In this document: positions 28,000 to 36,639 of the stretch, in pieces
Numbering within the stretch: the first letter of the stretch is position 1
Layout: each line of letters opens with the position of its first letter
Source of the DNA: Nitrospinaceae bacterium
GTDB taxonomy: Bacteria; Nitrospinota; Nitrospinia; Nitrospinales; Nitrospinaceae
Assembly (NCBI GenBank): GCA_028278405.1
Contig: JANQEK010000003.1
Coordinates: 1-64,000, forward strand
DNA length: 64,000 bases
Direction of reading: 5' to 3'
Program-made: the position numbers and the translations under genes
The notes under the pieces: model-generated
Told to the model about the DNA's origin: nothing
Seen by the model: only the letters and a program-made list of their open reading frames with translations
Databases searched by the model: none

Positions 28000-28929
28000 A
28001 TGTGGATGTATTTTTTCAAACGTTTGATGCATGGCATACCGGTTCTCCTGACCGTAGCGACGTTGACATTCGGCATCATGCATCTGGTGCCCGGCGGGCC
28101 GTTTGATCAGGAGAAAAAACTCCCTCCCGAAATCATTGCCAATATTGAAGCCAAATACCATCTCGACAAGCCAGTCTGGCAACAATATCTGCTGTACATG
28201 AAACAGATTCTGCAGGGAGATATGGGGCCCTCTTATAAGTATGTCGGAAGGGATGTGTCCGATATCATTCTGGATGCCTTTCCGGTGTCCCTAACGCTGG
28301 GCTTGTGTGCGGTGCTGATTACCCTCGCGCTGGGTGTTCCGGCGGGGGTGGTGTCCGCTGCGCGTCAGAATTCGTGGATTGACCATAGCTGTATATTCGC
28401 CGCGACGTTGGGGATTTCCCTGCCCAGTTTTGTCTTAGGGGCGTTATTGATCCTGCTGTTGTCGCATCAATGGCACCTTCTCCCTCCGGCGTTGTGGGAA
28501 GGTCCGAGGCATATCATTATGCCGGCAATTGCTCTGGGAGCGGGGTTTGCCGGGTATATTGCGCGTTTGACCCGGTCGACCGTCATCGAAGTACTGGGGG
28601 CCGATTATATCCGTACCGCCCGTGCCAAGGGTTTGAGCGAGACCCAGGTATTGCTCAAACATGCCTTGAGCAATTCGATCACCCCGATCGTTTCAGTAAT
28701 GGGGCCGTTGACAGCTGGGCTGGTGACGGGATCGTTTGTGATTGAGTTTATTTTCTCGGTGCCCGGCATGGGAAATTTTTTCATCACCGCGGTCACCAAT
28801 CGCGATTATCCGTTGATCATGGGCGTAACGCTGGTATATGCGGTGTTAATCGTACTGGCCAATATAGTTGTGGATCTGATTTATATGAAACTGGACCCGC
28901 GAATTGCCCTCACCGGGCCGAAGAGGTGA
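28000..28929 (+). CDS. Peptide/nickel-type ABC transporter permease (OppB/DppB family)
   Basis: The 309-residue inner-membrane protein has six hydrophobic helices. An N-terminal LVPGGPF-containing loop and the EAA-type cytoplasmic loop (ADYIRTARAKGLSETQVL, about residues 206-223) contact the ATPase. It is the first of two permease subunits and starts three to four bases before the next gene region (gap of three bases). No substrate-binding protein or ATPase gene is adjacent, so the importer must draw those from elsewhere in the genome. Confidence 0.93.
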   Translation: MWMYFFKRLMHGIPVLLTVATLTFGIMHLVPGGPFDQEKKLPPEIIANIEAKYHLDKPVWQQYLLYMKQILQGDMGPSYKYVGRDVSDIILDAFPVSLTLGLCAVLITLALGVPAGVVSAARQNSWIDHSCIFAATLGISLPSFVLGALLILLLSHQWHLLPPALWEGPRHIIMPAIALGAGFAGYIARLTRSTVIEVLGADYIRTARAKGLSETQVLLKHALSNSITPIVSVMGPLTAGLVTGSFVIEFIFSVPGMGNFFITAVTNRDYPLIMGVTLVYAVLIVLANIVVDLIYMKLDPRIALTGPKR

Positions 28930-28932
28930 GCG

Positions 28933-29751
28933 ATGTTCACTAAAATGCCGTTGCCCTCTAAATTGAGCGCGATTTTCTTATTGGGGTTGATTCTATGCGC
29001 TCTATTCGCTCCGTGGGTGGCTCCATATTCCTACGAAACGCAGGACACTCTGAAAACCCTTGCCGCGCCCGATGGTGCGCATTGGATGGGCACAGACCGC
29101 TTGGGACGCGATGTGTTCTCACGGATGGTTTACGGCGCAAGGGTGTCGTTGTTTATTGGTGTGTTCACCACTCTGGTGGCGCTTGTGATCGGAACGGTCT
29201 ACGGGGCGGTTTCCGGATACGCCGGCGGAAAAACAGACAATATCATGATGCGTATCGTCGATGTCGTTTTTGCTTTGCCGGACTTGTTGATGATTATCCT
29301 GATCATGGTGGTTCTGGGGCGGGGGCTTTGGGGAATTTTTCTGGCTCTCACGCTGGTGAGCTGGGTTACGGTGGCGCGCGTGGTGCGGGGAGAGGTGCTG
29401 CGGATCAAAGAGTTTACCTATATCGAAGCGGCTCGAGCCATTGGCGCCAGCCATGCCCGCATTGTGCTTCATGAAATCCTTCCTAATATATTGGGAGTTT
29501 TGATCGTGACGTTAACCTTCCGTATTCCTGTAGCGATTCTGGCGGAATCGACGTTGAGCTTTATTGGATTGGGAATTGCACCGCCGTTCAGCAGCTGGGG
29601 GACTCTGGCAAATGACGGCTGGACGGCAATCAAGTTTTACCCTCACCTGATCCTGTTTCCTTCGCTGGCCATTTTTCTGACCATATTGTCCTTCAATTTC
29701 CTGGGAGAAGGCCTGAGGGACTGGCTCGATCCGCGAAAAGTGAATCAATAA
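28933..29751 (+). CDS. Peptide/nickel-type ABC transporter permease (OppC/DppC family)
   Basis: The 272-residue partner permease has the N-terminal OppC segment (LFAPWVAPY), the GTDRLGRDVFSRMVYGARVS signature (about residues 54-73) and an EAA loop (IEAARAIGASHARIVLHEILPN). It pairs with the upstream permease to form the membrane channel for peptides, nickel chelates or similar solutes. The set is minimal: no ATP-binding or periplasmic-binding gene follows within the window. Confidence 0.93.
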   Translation: MFTKMPLPSKLSAIFLLGLILCALFAPWVAPYSYETQDTLKTLAAPDGAHWMGTDRLGRDVFSRMVYGARVSLFIGVFTTLVALVIGTVYGAVSGYAGGKTDNIMMRIVDVVFALPDLLMIILIMVVLGRGLWGIFLALTLVSWVTVARVVRGEVLRIKEFTYIEAARAIGASHARIVLHEILPNILGVLIVTLTFRIPVAILAESTLSFIGLGIAPPFSSWGTLANDGWTAIKFYPHLILFPSLAIFLTILSFNFLGEGLRDWLDPRKVNQ

Positions 29752-29786
29752 GGTTAACAATTCTAATAGCTTGGAATAAACGATTG

Positions 29787-29813
29787 AACACCTTTTTGGG
29801 GTTTTTTTGGGAG
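29787..29813 (+). terminator. Possible weak terminator after the permease pair
   Basis: AACACC, a five-T loop and GGGGTT form a short imperfect stem followed by a run of seven T. The stem has one mismatch, so efficiency is doubtful. Confidence 0.35.
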
Positions 29814-29913
29814 AGGGATAGCGATAAACTATAAGTGCGCACATGGCGTCTGAAAGTTTGCCAGGCGTCGGTTTGATTGTAAAATCTGAAGAATGAACAC
29901 CACGGGTTTCGGG

Positions 29914-29942
29914 TTGACAATACGAAACAGTCGATTTAAAGT
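29914..29942 (+). promoter_or_regulatory. Candidate sigma-70 promoter
   Basis: TTGACA (29914-29919), a 17-base spacer and TAAAGT (29937-29942) lie about 60 bases before the 92-residue gene. A small hairpin (CCGATTCCT...AGGATCGG, 29944-29962) would form at the very 5' end of the transcript. Confidence 0.5.
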
Positions 29943-29999
29943 ACCGATTCCTTTAGGATCGGAGCTTGGGTCCGGGGTGAATCATTGACAGGATGGACC

Positions 30000-30278
30000 A
30001 TGACTCAGATAAAAAGCGATCTGATTTGCGAGATTATTCGAAAGTCTCAAACCCGGTTTCTAAATAAAAAAGGGTGGACCGCGGAACGATCCGAGGCGTG
30101 TGAGCAATCTGTTTTAGAATGGGTAAAGAATAACGCCTGCAGCTATCGCAATCACTACAAGCAGCAGTTGGAAGCCTATTCCACCGGAGAGCTGAGCGAA
30201 GTCCTGAAATGTCTCAATGAGTCTGACAAGGATTTGAACGATATCCTGAATGAAGCCCCAGAATTTATTGAGAAGTAA
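30000..30278 (+). CDS. Small hypothetical helical protein
   Basis: The 92-residue protein is charged and helical throughout, with two cysteines, an Asn/Tyr-rich centre and an acidic C-terminus. There is no signal peptide or membrane segment. ATG 30000 has AGGATGG upstream and a plausible promoter further up. A TTG five codons earlier is in frame but less well placed. No family is recognised. Confidence 0.7.
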   Translation: MTQIKSDLICEIIRKSQTRFLNKKGWTAERSEACEQSVLEWVKNNACSYRNHYKQQLEAYSTGELSEVLKCLNESDKDLNDILNEAPEFIEK

Positions 30279-30310
30279 TTTTAAATCGAACCGAATTTGA
30301 TTGATTAGCA

Positions 30311-30943
30311 ATGTCTGAAACACCTCCCAAGAAAGAACCCGTTTCATCCACCGAGGGCGCTCCCCCGGCAGCAACTCCCAAGCCGGCTGCTGAAGCCAAA
30401 CCTGCTCCGAAACCCGCTCCCAAGCCAGCGGCCAAACCCAAAGTTGAAAAAAAACCGCTAATCGATAACCAAGACGGCACTATTACCGATCCCAATTCCG
30501 GATTAATGTGGAAGCAAACGGATGCCTGGCTGGATATGCACAAGTTTTATACTTGGCAGGACCAGCCTTCGTATATCGAAAAGCTCAACAAGGAAAAATT
30601 CGCGGGGCATACGGACTGGCGGATTCCCAGCAAAGCGGACGCTGCGACTCTGGTTGAAAAGGGGAGAAAAGAAACAGTAATCGATAAAAACGGGACACCT
30701 TTTCCCATGGATCCTATCTTTACCGAAGGCCGTGTCAGTAATACCTGGATCAGTGAATGTACGGAGGAAGAAGTGATTCGATTCGATTTCAAAATCGGCA
30801 GTGATTTCAAATACCCCCCCGCGGAGATCTGGGCCTCGATCTGGGCAGTACGGGAAGTGGCGCCCAAAAAAGAAGAAACTTCTGCAGAAGAGGCCAAGCA
30901 AGAAGCAGCGGCCGCACCCAAAGAGCCGGTCGCAGCAACATAG
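30311..30943 (+). CDS. DUF1566 (Lcl-like) domain protein with Ala/Pro/Lys-rich ends
   Basis: Residues 1-48 are low-complexity Pro/Ala/Lys repeats. Residues 55-180 are a DUF1566 domain, recognised by DGTITDPNSGLMWKQ, the GHTDWRIPSKAD segment and the IWAVRE strand at its end. The domain is a lectin-fold-related module often found in secreted or surface proteins, but no signal peptide is seen here. The C-terminus is again Ala/Glu/Lys-rich. It lies 32 bases downstream of the 92-residue gene and may share its transcript. Confidence 0.8.
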   Translation: MSETPPKKEPVSSTEGAPPAATPKPAAEAKPAPKPAPKPAAKPKVEKKPLIDNQDGTITDPNSGLMWKQTDAWLDMHKFYTWQDQPSYIEKLNKEKFAGHTDWRIPSKADAATLVEKGRKETVIDKNGTPFPMDPIFTEGRVSNTWISECTEEEVIRFDFKIGSDFKYPPAEIWASIWAVREVAPKKEETSAEEAKQEAAAAPKEPVAAT

Positions 30944-31010
30944 TCTCTCCCTGCCACGCGCTCTCATCTTTTCAAAAAAACGTTTGTTCGGCTGATTCCA
31001 ACCTGCGCCT

Positions 31011-31958
31011 TTATTTTCTCAGTTTTTCATCGATCTGAAATTTGACCACGAAGTCCCCGCGCTTTTTGCCCCAGGGTTGTGTCGAGCCCGCACCGGGGAT
31101 CCGGAATTCTTCGCCGGTCAGAGTTCCCTCTTCAACTTGAATGGTCGTGGTGGAATCCAGCAACTGGACTTTCAGAGGACCGCCTTTTTCGGCCAGTTCC
31201 GGTGAAATGGTGACGATGGAGTGGACATCCGATTTGACTTTTTTGAATTGCGGGTGTTTTTCGATGCAGACTTTGACCATCAAGTCTCCAAGTGGTCCGC
31301 CGTTTCGTCCTGCGCCTCCGTGTCTCGGAAACTTCAGAGTATATTGATCAGCGACTCCGGAAGGGATGTCGATATCCAGGGTCGTGGTTTCGACCACACG
31401 CTGTTTGCCCTGGCATTTCGGACACGGGTCCTCGAAATCATTTAATCCCGAGCCTTTGCACTCTGGACAGGTGACGTGTTTTTCATATGTGTAGGGGATT
31501 TGACCTCCCAGGGCGGCCACGACAAAGGGAACGTCCACCATGAACTGGAGGTCGAAACCGCGGGAGGGCATGTCCGGATCCATAACCGTTTCGTCAGCAA
31601 AGGGAGGTTGACTGAATGGCTCCTGCTGGTTTTCTCTCGGACCCTGTCGGGTGTATTGCCGTCCAAAATCAAAGGGATCAGTGTAGCTTTCGTTTTGACT
31701 TCCAGGGGAGCGGTTCGAGCGGCGTTGCCGTCCATTAGCCCTTAATTTGTCATATTCCTTCCGGCTTTTGGCGTTGCCCAAAACCTCATAAGCTTCGGAA
31801 ATCTGCTTGAACCGTTCTTCCGCTTTTTGGCTGCCCTGGTTGGTGTCAGGATGGTGCTTGCGGGCCAGTTCCCGATACCGCTTTTTGATATCCCTGATTT
31901 TGGCGCTCTTTTTGACGCCCAGGATTTTGTAATAGTCTTTTTCTACAGAAACCTTCAT
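31011..31958 (-). CDS. DnaJ-like co-chaperone with a half zinc finger
   Basis: The 315-residue protein has a J domain (residues 8-70) with the HPD motif at 36-38 that stimulates DnaK. A spacer follows in which Gly/Phe richness is weak. The substrate-binding beta domains begin near residue 136. Within the first, only two CxxC pairs remain (Cys164/167 and Cys179/182), enough for one zinc, whereas classical DnaJ has four pairs. It is thus between DnaJ and the zinc-less CbpA type. AGGAGG lies before the ATG. No dnaK or grpE is nearby. Confidence 0.88.
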   Translation of the reverse strand: MKVSVEKDYYKILGVKKSAKIRDIKKRYRELARKHHPDTNQGSQKAEERFKQISEAYEVLGNAKSRKEYDKLRANGRQRRSNRSPGSQNESYTDPFDFGRQYTRQGPRENQQEPFSQPPFADETVMDPDMPSRGFDLQFMVDVPFVVAALGGQIPYTYEKHVTCPECKGSGLNDFEDPCPKCQGKQRVVETTTLDIDIPSGVADQYTLKFPRHGGAGRNGGPLGDLMVKVCIEKHPQFKKVKSDVHSIVTISPELAEKGGPLKVQLLDSTTTIQVEEGTLTGEEFRIPGAGSTQPWGKKRGDFVVKFQIDEKLRK

Positions 31959-32025
31959 GCTCCTCCTAAAGAGGTCGGGGCTAAAATCGTTATGGGTTTT
32001 ATTCTATAGCCTGGCGGAGGGGTAT

Positions 32026-32790
32026 TCAAGCAGAGGGAATCTGTGTCGAGCCCAAACCTTCATCAACCTCAAATTCCCGGGTATCGGTATCCTGAACGCC
32101 GGATAGTCTTTGAAACCATTGGTCCCGCAGCTTCCGTGTTTTAAAAGGATAGAATTGTTGCCGGATAATAATAGTCCACACGACGGTTCGATTACGCAGG
32201 GTTTGCTGCGTCGGGATAATTTTAATTTTTTCAGAACTGATCTTTTCAGCGGTCAAAACAGATTGCCGGGAAAACACCCGGCGGGACATAATCCCGTCAA
32301 ATACCAATTGGTGCCCTTCCCAATAAACATAACCTGAATCGAGCGAAACGGGTTTTATTCCGGTTCCTATGCCAGTGCCGGAACGTTGGCCAAGCAACAT
32401 GCAAAAAACGGAATCTTTCGGAGGAGGCAGTGAAAGGGGTTGTAGTTTTAAAACCAGGCGGCGGTAGATGGCGTGCGTAAAATCAAACCATCGAAAGGAA
32501 ATCAGAAAGCAAAAGATAAAATTGAATACAAAAAGACGCAAGCTGTCGAAAATCAGAAAATATACGGTGAGGGCCAAAAGAAAAGCCATCATGAAGCTTA
32601 GAATCGTATCAGCGGTTCCTGTTAGAAAATGAATCCAGACAATTTTTTTCCATTTGGACGGCTGACGGTTTAACAGTAAAAGCTTGCTGTAAATGAGGTA
32701 ACAGGTCCATGCTCCCAGACACACGGCCAGGCCGGGAATAGGGAAAATAAAAAACAAGAGAATAAGCAAGGTAATACCGATTTCCAGCAT
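32026..32790 (-). CDS. Hypothetical membrane protein
   Basis: The 254-residue protein has four to five hydrophobic helices in residues 1-120, then a soluble domain of mixed beta character with basic patches. The N-terminal helices are rich in Phe, Leu and Ile. I do not recognise the family. It lies downstream of birA in the same direction, 215 bases away. A possible small frame on the other strand in that gap is rejected below. Confidence 0.65.
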   Translation of the reverse strand: MLEIGITLLILLFFIFPIPGLAVCLGAWTCYLIYSKLLLLNRQPSKWKKIVWIHFLTGTADTILSFMMAFLLALTVYFLIFDSLRLFVFNFIFCFLISFRWFDFTHAIYRRLVLKLQPLSLPPPKDSVFCMLLGQRSGTGIGTGIKPVSLDSGYVYWEGHQLVFDGIMSRRVFSRQSVLTAEKISSEKIKIIPTQQTLRNRTVVWTIIIRQQFYPFKTRKLRDQWFQRLSGVQDTDTREFEVDEGLGSTQIPSA

Positions 32791-33005
32791 ATCGAATCTT
32801 TCAAAACGTTTTGTTTAGACATTTATGTCTTTTTCTTTCCGGGAGGTTCAATTCTACCAGACCCTTTCAGAGGAGTCTTCACGAAGTGATCGGAAAAGAT
32901 TTAAAGCCCTTTTTTTCAGTACGATTGGTCTGGGTGGAGAGTGTTTTGCGGTATTCGAAGATCTGACAAAAGGTGAAAAGACAAACGAGGTTCCGAATCT
33001 GGTAT

Positions 33006-33794
33006 TTATTCCCGCAGGGTAACTTCTCCCGAGTCAAAATCGATTTCTTCACCATTGTCCATCATCACCACCAAGTGTCCTTGATCGTTCAGCTTCATGG
33101 CGGTGCCGGAGAACGTTTCTGTTCCCTGAGTCATTGAAATTTGTTTTCCAAACATATCACTGTTCAGGTTCCAATGGTCGATGATCGGTGAAAGACCTTC
33201 ATCAAGAAAGCATCGGTATTCTTGATCCAGATGGTTGACGAGAAAGGTGATCAAAGGGAGTCTTTCAAAAATTTCACCGTTCTCCATGGCCATTGAGGTG
33301 GCGATGTGTTGCAGGGAGACTGGGAAATGGGAGTGATTGACGTTGATTCCTATGCCGAGAATGATTCCTGAATGCGTGTTGTTTTGATGATTCTCGGTAA
33401 GGATACCCGCGACTTTTTTCCCGTTGAGAATAATATCATTCGGCCATTTGAGAAAAGCCCTGGTCCGGCTGAATTCGTTGATCGCCTGAGCCAGAGCCAC
33501 ACCCGCAACCAGAGTGATTTGGGAAATCTGCTCTGGGGGAAGGGAGGGCTTTAGAAAAGTGGAAAGATAAATGCCGACTTTTTCCTCGGAGTACCAGGTT
33601 CTTCCCATGCGTCCTTTGCCCTGGGTTTGGCTGTCGGCTAAAATCACAGTTCCTTCTTTATCCGATTCCCCAACCAGACTTTTCGCGATGTCGTTGGTGG
33701 AATCTACTGAATCATAGGTTATAATTTCCCGCCCGATACATTCGGCGCGCAGTTGGTTCCGGATCCATTGCTGATCTTCTTGAGAATAGGGCAT
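33006..33794 (-). CDS. birA: Biotin-protein ligase, class I (no DNA-binding domain)
   Basis: The 262-residue enzyme activates biotin with ATP and attaches it to carboxyl-carrier proteins such as AccB. The biotinoyl-AMP loop QGKGRMGR is at about residues 73-80, SxxST-like substrate sites come before it (DSVDSTND), and the KWPNDI motif is near residue 121. An SH3-like C-terminal domain follows. The N-terminal winged helix of E. coli BirA is missing, so it should not act as a repressor. The start lacks a clear ribosome site. Confidence 0.93.
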   Translation of the reverse strand: MPYSQEDQQWIRNQLRAECIGREIITYDSVDSTNDIAKSLVGESDKEGTVILADSQTQGKGRMGRTWYSEEKVGIYLSTFLKPSLPPEQISQITLVAGVALAQAINEFSRTRAFLKWPNDIILNGKKVAGILTENHQNNTHSGIILGIGINVNHSHFPVSLQHIATSMAMENGEIFERLPLITFLVNHLDQEYRCFLDEGLSPIIDHWNLNSDMFGKQISMTQGTETFSGTAMKLNDQGHLVVMMDNGEEIDFDSGEVTLRE

Positions 33795-33861
33795 AAAATT
33801 ATGAGAAGGTTTGGGTTATAATTAAAATGAAGGCCGCTGTCCCGATAGTAATACTATAATA

Positions 33862-34434
33862 ATGAATTTTATGGAATCCATCAAACGCGCCTGCAAATAT
33901 TTTTATTATCGATTTATCCGATTACAGGCCACTCCAGAGAGTCTCGCCCGTGGGGTAGCACTCGGTTTATTCATCAGCACGACCCCGACATTCGGCGTTC
34001 AGACCTTCATCGCCCTGTTTTTTGCAGCGATCTTAAGATGCAGTAAGATTTGTGCCGTAGTAGCCGCCCAGTTGACCAATGCCCTGACGGCTCCCTTCAT
34101 TTTCTTGGGGACCTATTATCTGGGGGCCGTCATTTTGGATCGTCCGTTTGACCAGTCCCGATTGGACGGGCTCTTGGGTGGGTTCCAGTGGGACAATGTG
34201 TGGACATCGGGATTCGCGGCTTTTACCCCGTTATGGGAGGGGTTCCGCGATGTTTTCATTTCTCTCTGGGTGGGAGGCCTGATTGTAGGGGTTATTTTGG
34301 CGGCGATTGGTTATTTTGTGGTCCTGGGCATCGATACCAAGGCCCATGTACAAATCATCCGGGCCAAGAAGCAGGTCGAGCGGTTGAAGCGGCTCAAACA
34401 GAAAAATGCACCGGTTTATGAAAAAATTGATTGA
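33862..34434 (+). CDS. DUF2062 membrane protein
   Basis: The 190-residue protein has the DUF2062 pattern: a short amphipathic start, GVALGLFISTTPTFGVQT (about residues 32-49), two to three membrane helices and a basic C-terminal tail. The family's function is unknown and it is often near glycosyltransferases, though none is seen here. Two in-frame ATGs lie close together (33862 and 33871). Neither has a ribosome site, and a TATAAT at 33854-33859 would give an almost leaderless message if used as a -10 element. It is divergent from birA. Confidence 0.85.
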   Translation: MNFMESIKRACKYFYYRFIRLQATPESLARGVALGLFISTTPTFGVQTFIALFFAAILRCSKICAVVAAQLTNALTAPFIFLGTYYLGAVILDRPFDQSRLDGLLGGFQWDNVWTSGFAAFTPLWEGFRDVFISLWVGGLIVGVILAAIGYFVVLGIDTKAHVQIIRAKKQVERLKRLKQKNAPVYEKID

Positions 34435-34515
34435 AATGTTTGAGAAATATTGATAAAAACCATATCACTATTAGGGATCGAGGCCTAAGTCAGTCAAAAA
34501 ATGAGGAGCTTTTTA

Positions 34516-34662
34516 ATGAAAAAACTGGTGCTTATTCTTATGTTGTTGGCTTTTTCGGTTGCAGGCGTGGGTTGTTATGGAACCGGAGAATGTCCTCAGG
34601 GCATATGTTCGGAAGAACATTCCAAGTCCACGGGTCCTCCCGAAAAAGGTGCTGAAGAGTAA
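34516..34662 (+). CDS. Very small predicted lipoprotein (48 residues)
   Basis: An ATG with AGGAG nine bases upstream opens a 48-residue frame: Lys-Lys, a hydrophobic core (LVLILMLLAFSVAG) and a lipobox ending VGC at Cys20. The mature part is about 29 residues with two further Cys and a Pro/Glu/Lys-rich tail. The layout matches small envelope lipoproteins such as entericidin-like or LptM-like proteins, though no sequence match to those is visible. A strong terminator follows 20 bases later, which supports a monocistronic gene. Confidence 0.75.
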   Translation: MKKLVLILMLLAFSVAGVGCYGTGECPQGICSEEHSKSTGPPEKGAEE

Positions 34663-34683
34663 TTTTGTCCCTCTGATTTTCGG

Positions 34684-34727
34684 AAAAACCCCCCTTCTGT
34701 GGTTGAGAAGGGGGTTTTTTGTTTTTT
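34684..34727 (+). terminator. Rho-independent terminator
   Basis: AAAACCCCCCTTCT, a loop of about seven bases and AGAAGGGGG form a GC-rich stem (one C bulged) followed by TTTTTTGTTTTTT. It is a textbook terminator for the small lipoprotein gene. The flanking A-run would also allow some activity on the other strand. Confidence 0.9.
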
Positions 34728-34875
34728 GGCAAAACTCGTGGTTGTTTTCACCATTCCCTCACAGACACCTTATTTTCCCGAAAACTCCCTTCTGCCTGAA
34801 CAACAGGTCACCATCAGTCCTTCCTAGGCAAGTCATCCGAATTCCCTCATTTTTCCGGTCTTTTTCAGTTAATTT
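34728..34875. other. Intergenic region, nothing recognised
   Basis: Between the terminator and the next promoter there is no credible gene or RNA structure. Short frames on either strand lack ribosome sites. Confidence 0.4.
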
Positions 34876-34906
34876 TTGACAATAGGGCCAGAGGCGGTGA
34901 TAGAAT
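34876..34906 (+). promoter_or_regulatory. Candidate promoter of the TPR-like/radical SAM pair
   Basis: A perfect TTGACA (34876-34881) and TAGAAT (34901-34906) are separated by 19 bases. A TG one base before the -10 element makes it an extended -10, which can tolerate the long spacer. The leader to the start codon is about 95 bases. Confidence 0.5.
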
Positions 34907-35004
34907 GTGCCCAATATCATTAATTTTGGGTAGTTCCACACTTCTACATTCTGGGCAGGCGCGCTGGAGTGTTGGAAAGCTTATGTTTGAAGGAGATAAA
35001 GGGT

Positions 35005-35334
35005 ATGTCCAGGCAACGGGCGACTGTAGAGCAAGTGAGGCAAATTCAAGATTATTTTAAAGCGGGGGTTGATTATCATGGTGAAAAGAAGTTCAAGGAA
35101 GCCATAGAATCCTTCAGGAATGGAGCGGCAATCAATCCCTTTCAGGAAGACCATCTCAATGAATTGAGCAAAAAACTGAAAGCCATGTCGGTCAAGCTGG
35201 TTCAAGAAAGCATCGCATACATGGGGTGTGCCGCGGTCCACTTGAAAAGTATGATCGATGAACTCAGTGAAAATGAGAGAGATTTGGTTCCCGTGGATGA
35301 TTCTCTTCTGGATGCTTTCAAGGGCTGGGATTGA
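35005..35334 (+). CDS. Small TPR-like helical protein
   Basis: The 109-residue protein contains one recognisable TPR-type hairpin (YFKAGVDYHGEKKFKEAIESFRNGAAINP, about residues 18-46) followed by two or three more helices and an acidic end. It is cytoplasmic. ATG 35005 is set by AAGGAGA eight bases upstream. Its stop lies eight bases before the ATG of the radical SAM gene, so the two are probably expressed together, and the TPR unit could bring the enzyme to a target. That link is inferred. Confidence 0.8.
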   Translation: MSRQRATVEQVRQIQDYFKAGVDYHGEKKFKEAIESFRNGAAINPFQEDHLNELSKKLKAMSVKLVQESIAYMGCAAVHLKSMIDELSENERDLVPVDDSLLDAFKGWD

Positions 35335-35342
35335 GGAACCCC

Positions 35343-36545
35343 ATGGACGAACAGGTTCTACACGACGTATTCAGACAGGAAATCCGCGAACGGAAAATTC
35401 CGATCAGTTTAGGCAAAACCTGCCCGGTTAAATGTACCTTTTGCTATGAGAAAGATCACAGTTACCGTCCCACCATCGAACCTCCCCTGACGACTCAGGA
35501 GCAATGGCAATTCATCCTTCGCGAGATCCAGAAATACCCGACCCAACCGGAAGAAGCTTGGCTTTTGGGTGGAAACGAGTACATGGAGTGGACGGACATA
35601 TTCCTGCACCCCAAGGCCATGGACTGGTTGGAAGAGTTTCTGGATGCGACGGACAAGAAAGTTATATTTTTTACGGTCGGGTATGTCAAATCGGACCGTC
35701 TTCAAAAGCTGGTTGAAAAATATCCCGGCCGTATCAACTTTGAACTTTCCGTAATCACCCTTGGAGAAAATCGGAAAAAACTCATGCCCCATGCCCCAAC
35801 TGTTCCGCAGGTGCTGGAATTGATCGGGGGACCGGGGGTGACTTCCTCCAACTTTTATTCCTTTGGGCCGGATACCATGTCCCGGGATGCCATGACGATC
35901 TCAAAAATAAATCCCAATTGCGTTCTATGGATGGGCTGCTTGACGCCTTTAAAGTATATCGACCAGGAAACAAGCACGCTGATGCGCTACGGCAGACGCT
36001 TTTTACCCGATGAAGCACGCAAGATTTATAACGCGGGTTTGCCCAACACACAGATGATTCATACGGAGTCGTATATTTCAACGTTTCTGGCGCATCAGAA
36101 GATACTCAAAACCTTTGATGCGTGTGAGCTGGAAAAGAAGGATACCGTTGTAGTGTCTGCCAGTGTTTACCGCCTGCTTACGACTTTACGGAAAAACCGG
36201 GCCCGTTATCTTTATGTTCCCAATCAGATGCTGGGTGGAGATTCGGATTGTTCCACTTTGCTGACATTCGAGGATGTGGCTCAAAGGCTGAATGGAGAGA
36301 CCCAGGTGTATCTTCCCAAGGTCATCATGGAGCATCCTTCCAAAACAGAGAGGGATATTACAGGGGTTACCTTCGATGAGTTCAAGGAGAGATTTCCGCG
36401 GATTCGATTCAAGGTTCTCCATAAGGTCAATTCCAAAATGTCCAACAGCAAGCTGTATGAAAAGGGATATTTAAAAAATGTGGTTGAGGATTATTTGGAT
36501 AATCCGCTAGCAAAAAAAATTGCGGATGCACCGCTTCCCAATTAA
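35343..36545 (+). CDS. Radical SAM protein with DUF512-like C-terminus
   Basis: The 400-residue protein has a CPVKCTFC cluster motif (Cys27, 31, 34), a GGNE segment in place of the usual GGEP, and a partial TIM barrel. The last 130 residues (VPNQMLGGDSDC, LLTFEDVAQRL, LPKVIMEH, TFDEFKERF) read like the DUF512 domain, although the N-terminal PDZ of typical DUF512 radical SAM proteins is absent. The reaction is unknown. ATG 35343 has GAGGA upstream; an in-frame TTG at 35331 is less likely. It follows the TPR-like gene by eight bases. Confidence 0.82.
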   Translation: MDEQVLHDVFRQEIRERKIPISLGKTCPVKCTFCYEKDHSYRPTIEPPLTTQEQWQFILREIQKYPTQPEEAWLLGGNEYMEWTDIFLHPKAMDWLEEFLDATDKKVIFFTVGYVKSDRLQKLVEKYPGRINFELSVITLGENRKKLMPHAPTVPQVLELIGGPGVTSSNFYSFGPDTMSRDAMTISKINPNCVLWMGCLTPLKYIDQETSTLMRYGRRFLPDEARKIYNAGLPNTQMIHTESYISTFLAHQKILKTFDACELEKKDTVVVSASVYRLLTTLRKNRARYLYVPNQMLGGDSDCSTLLTFEDVAQRLNGETQVYLPKVIMEHPSKTERDITGVTFDEFKERFPRIRFKVLHKVNSKMSNSKLYEKGYLKNVVEDYLDNPLAKKIADAPLPN

Positions 36546-36639
36546 AATGCTTCGAACTTTCCATCGGACAGTCAGAAGCGAACTCCAGACAGGGCTTAAA
36601 GCAGTCAGGAATCAATCAATTCTCGCATAGGGCAGGGAC

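Noticed and set aside
32825-33022. 65-residue frame between the membrane protein gene and birA
   Set aside because: No ribosome site, no pattern of a protein family, and its end overlaps birA on the other strand.
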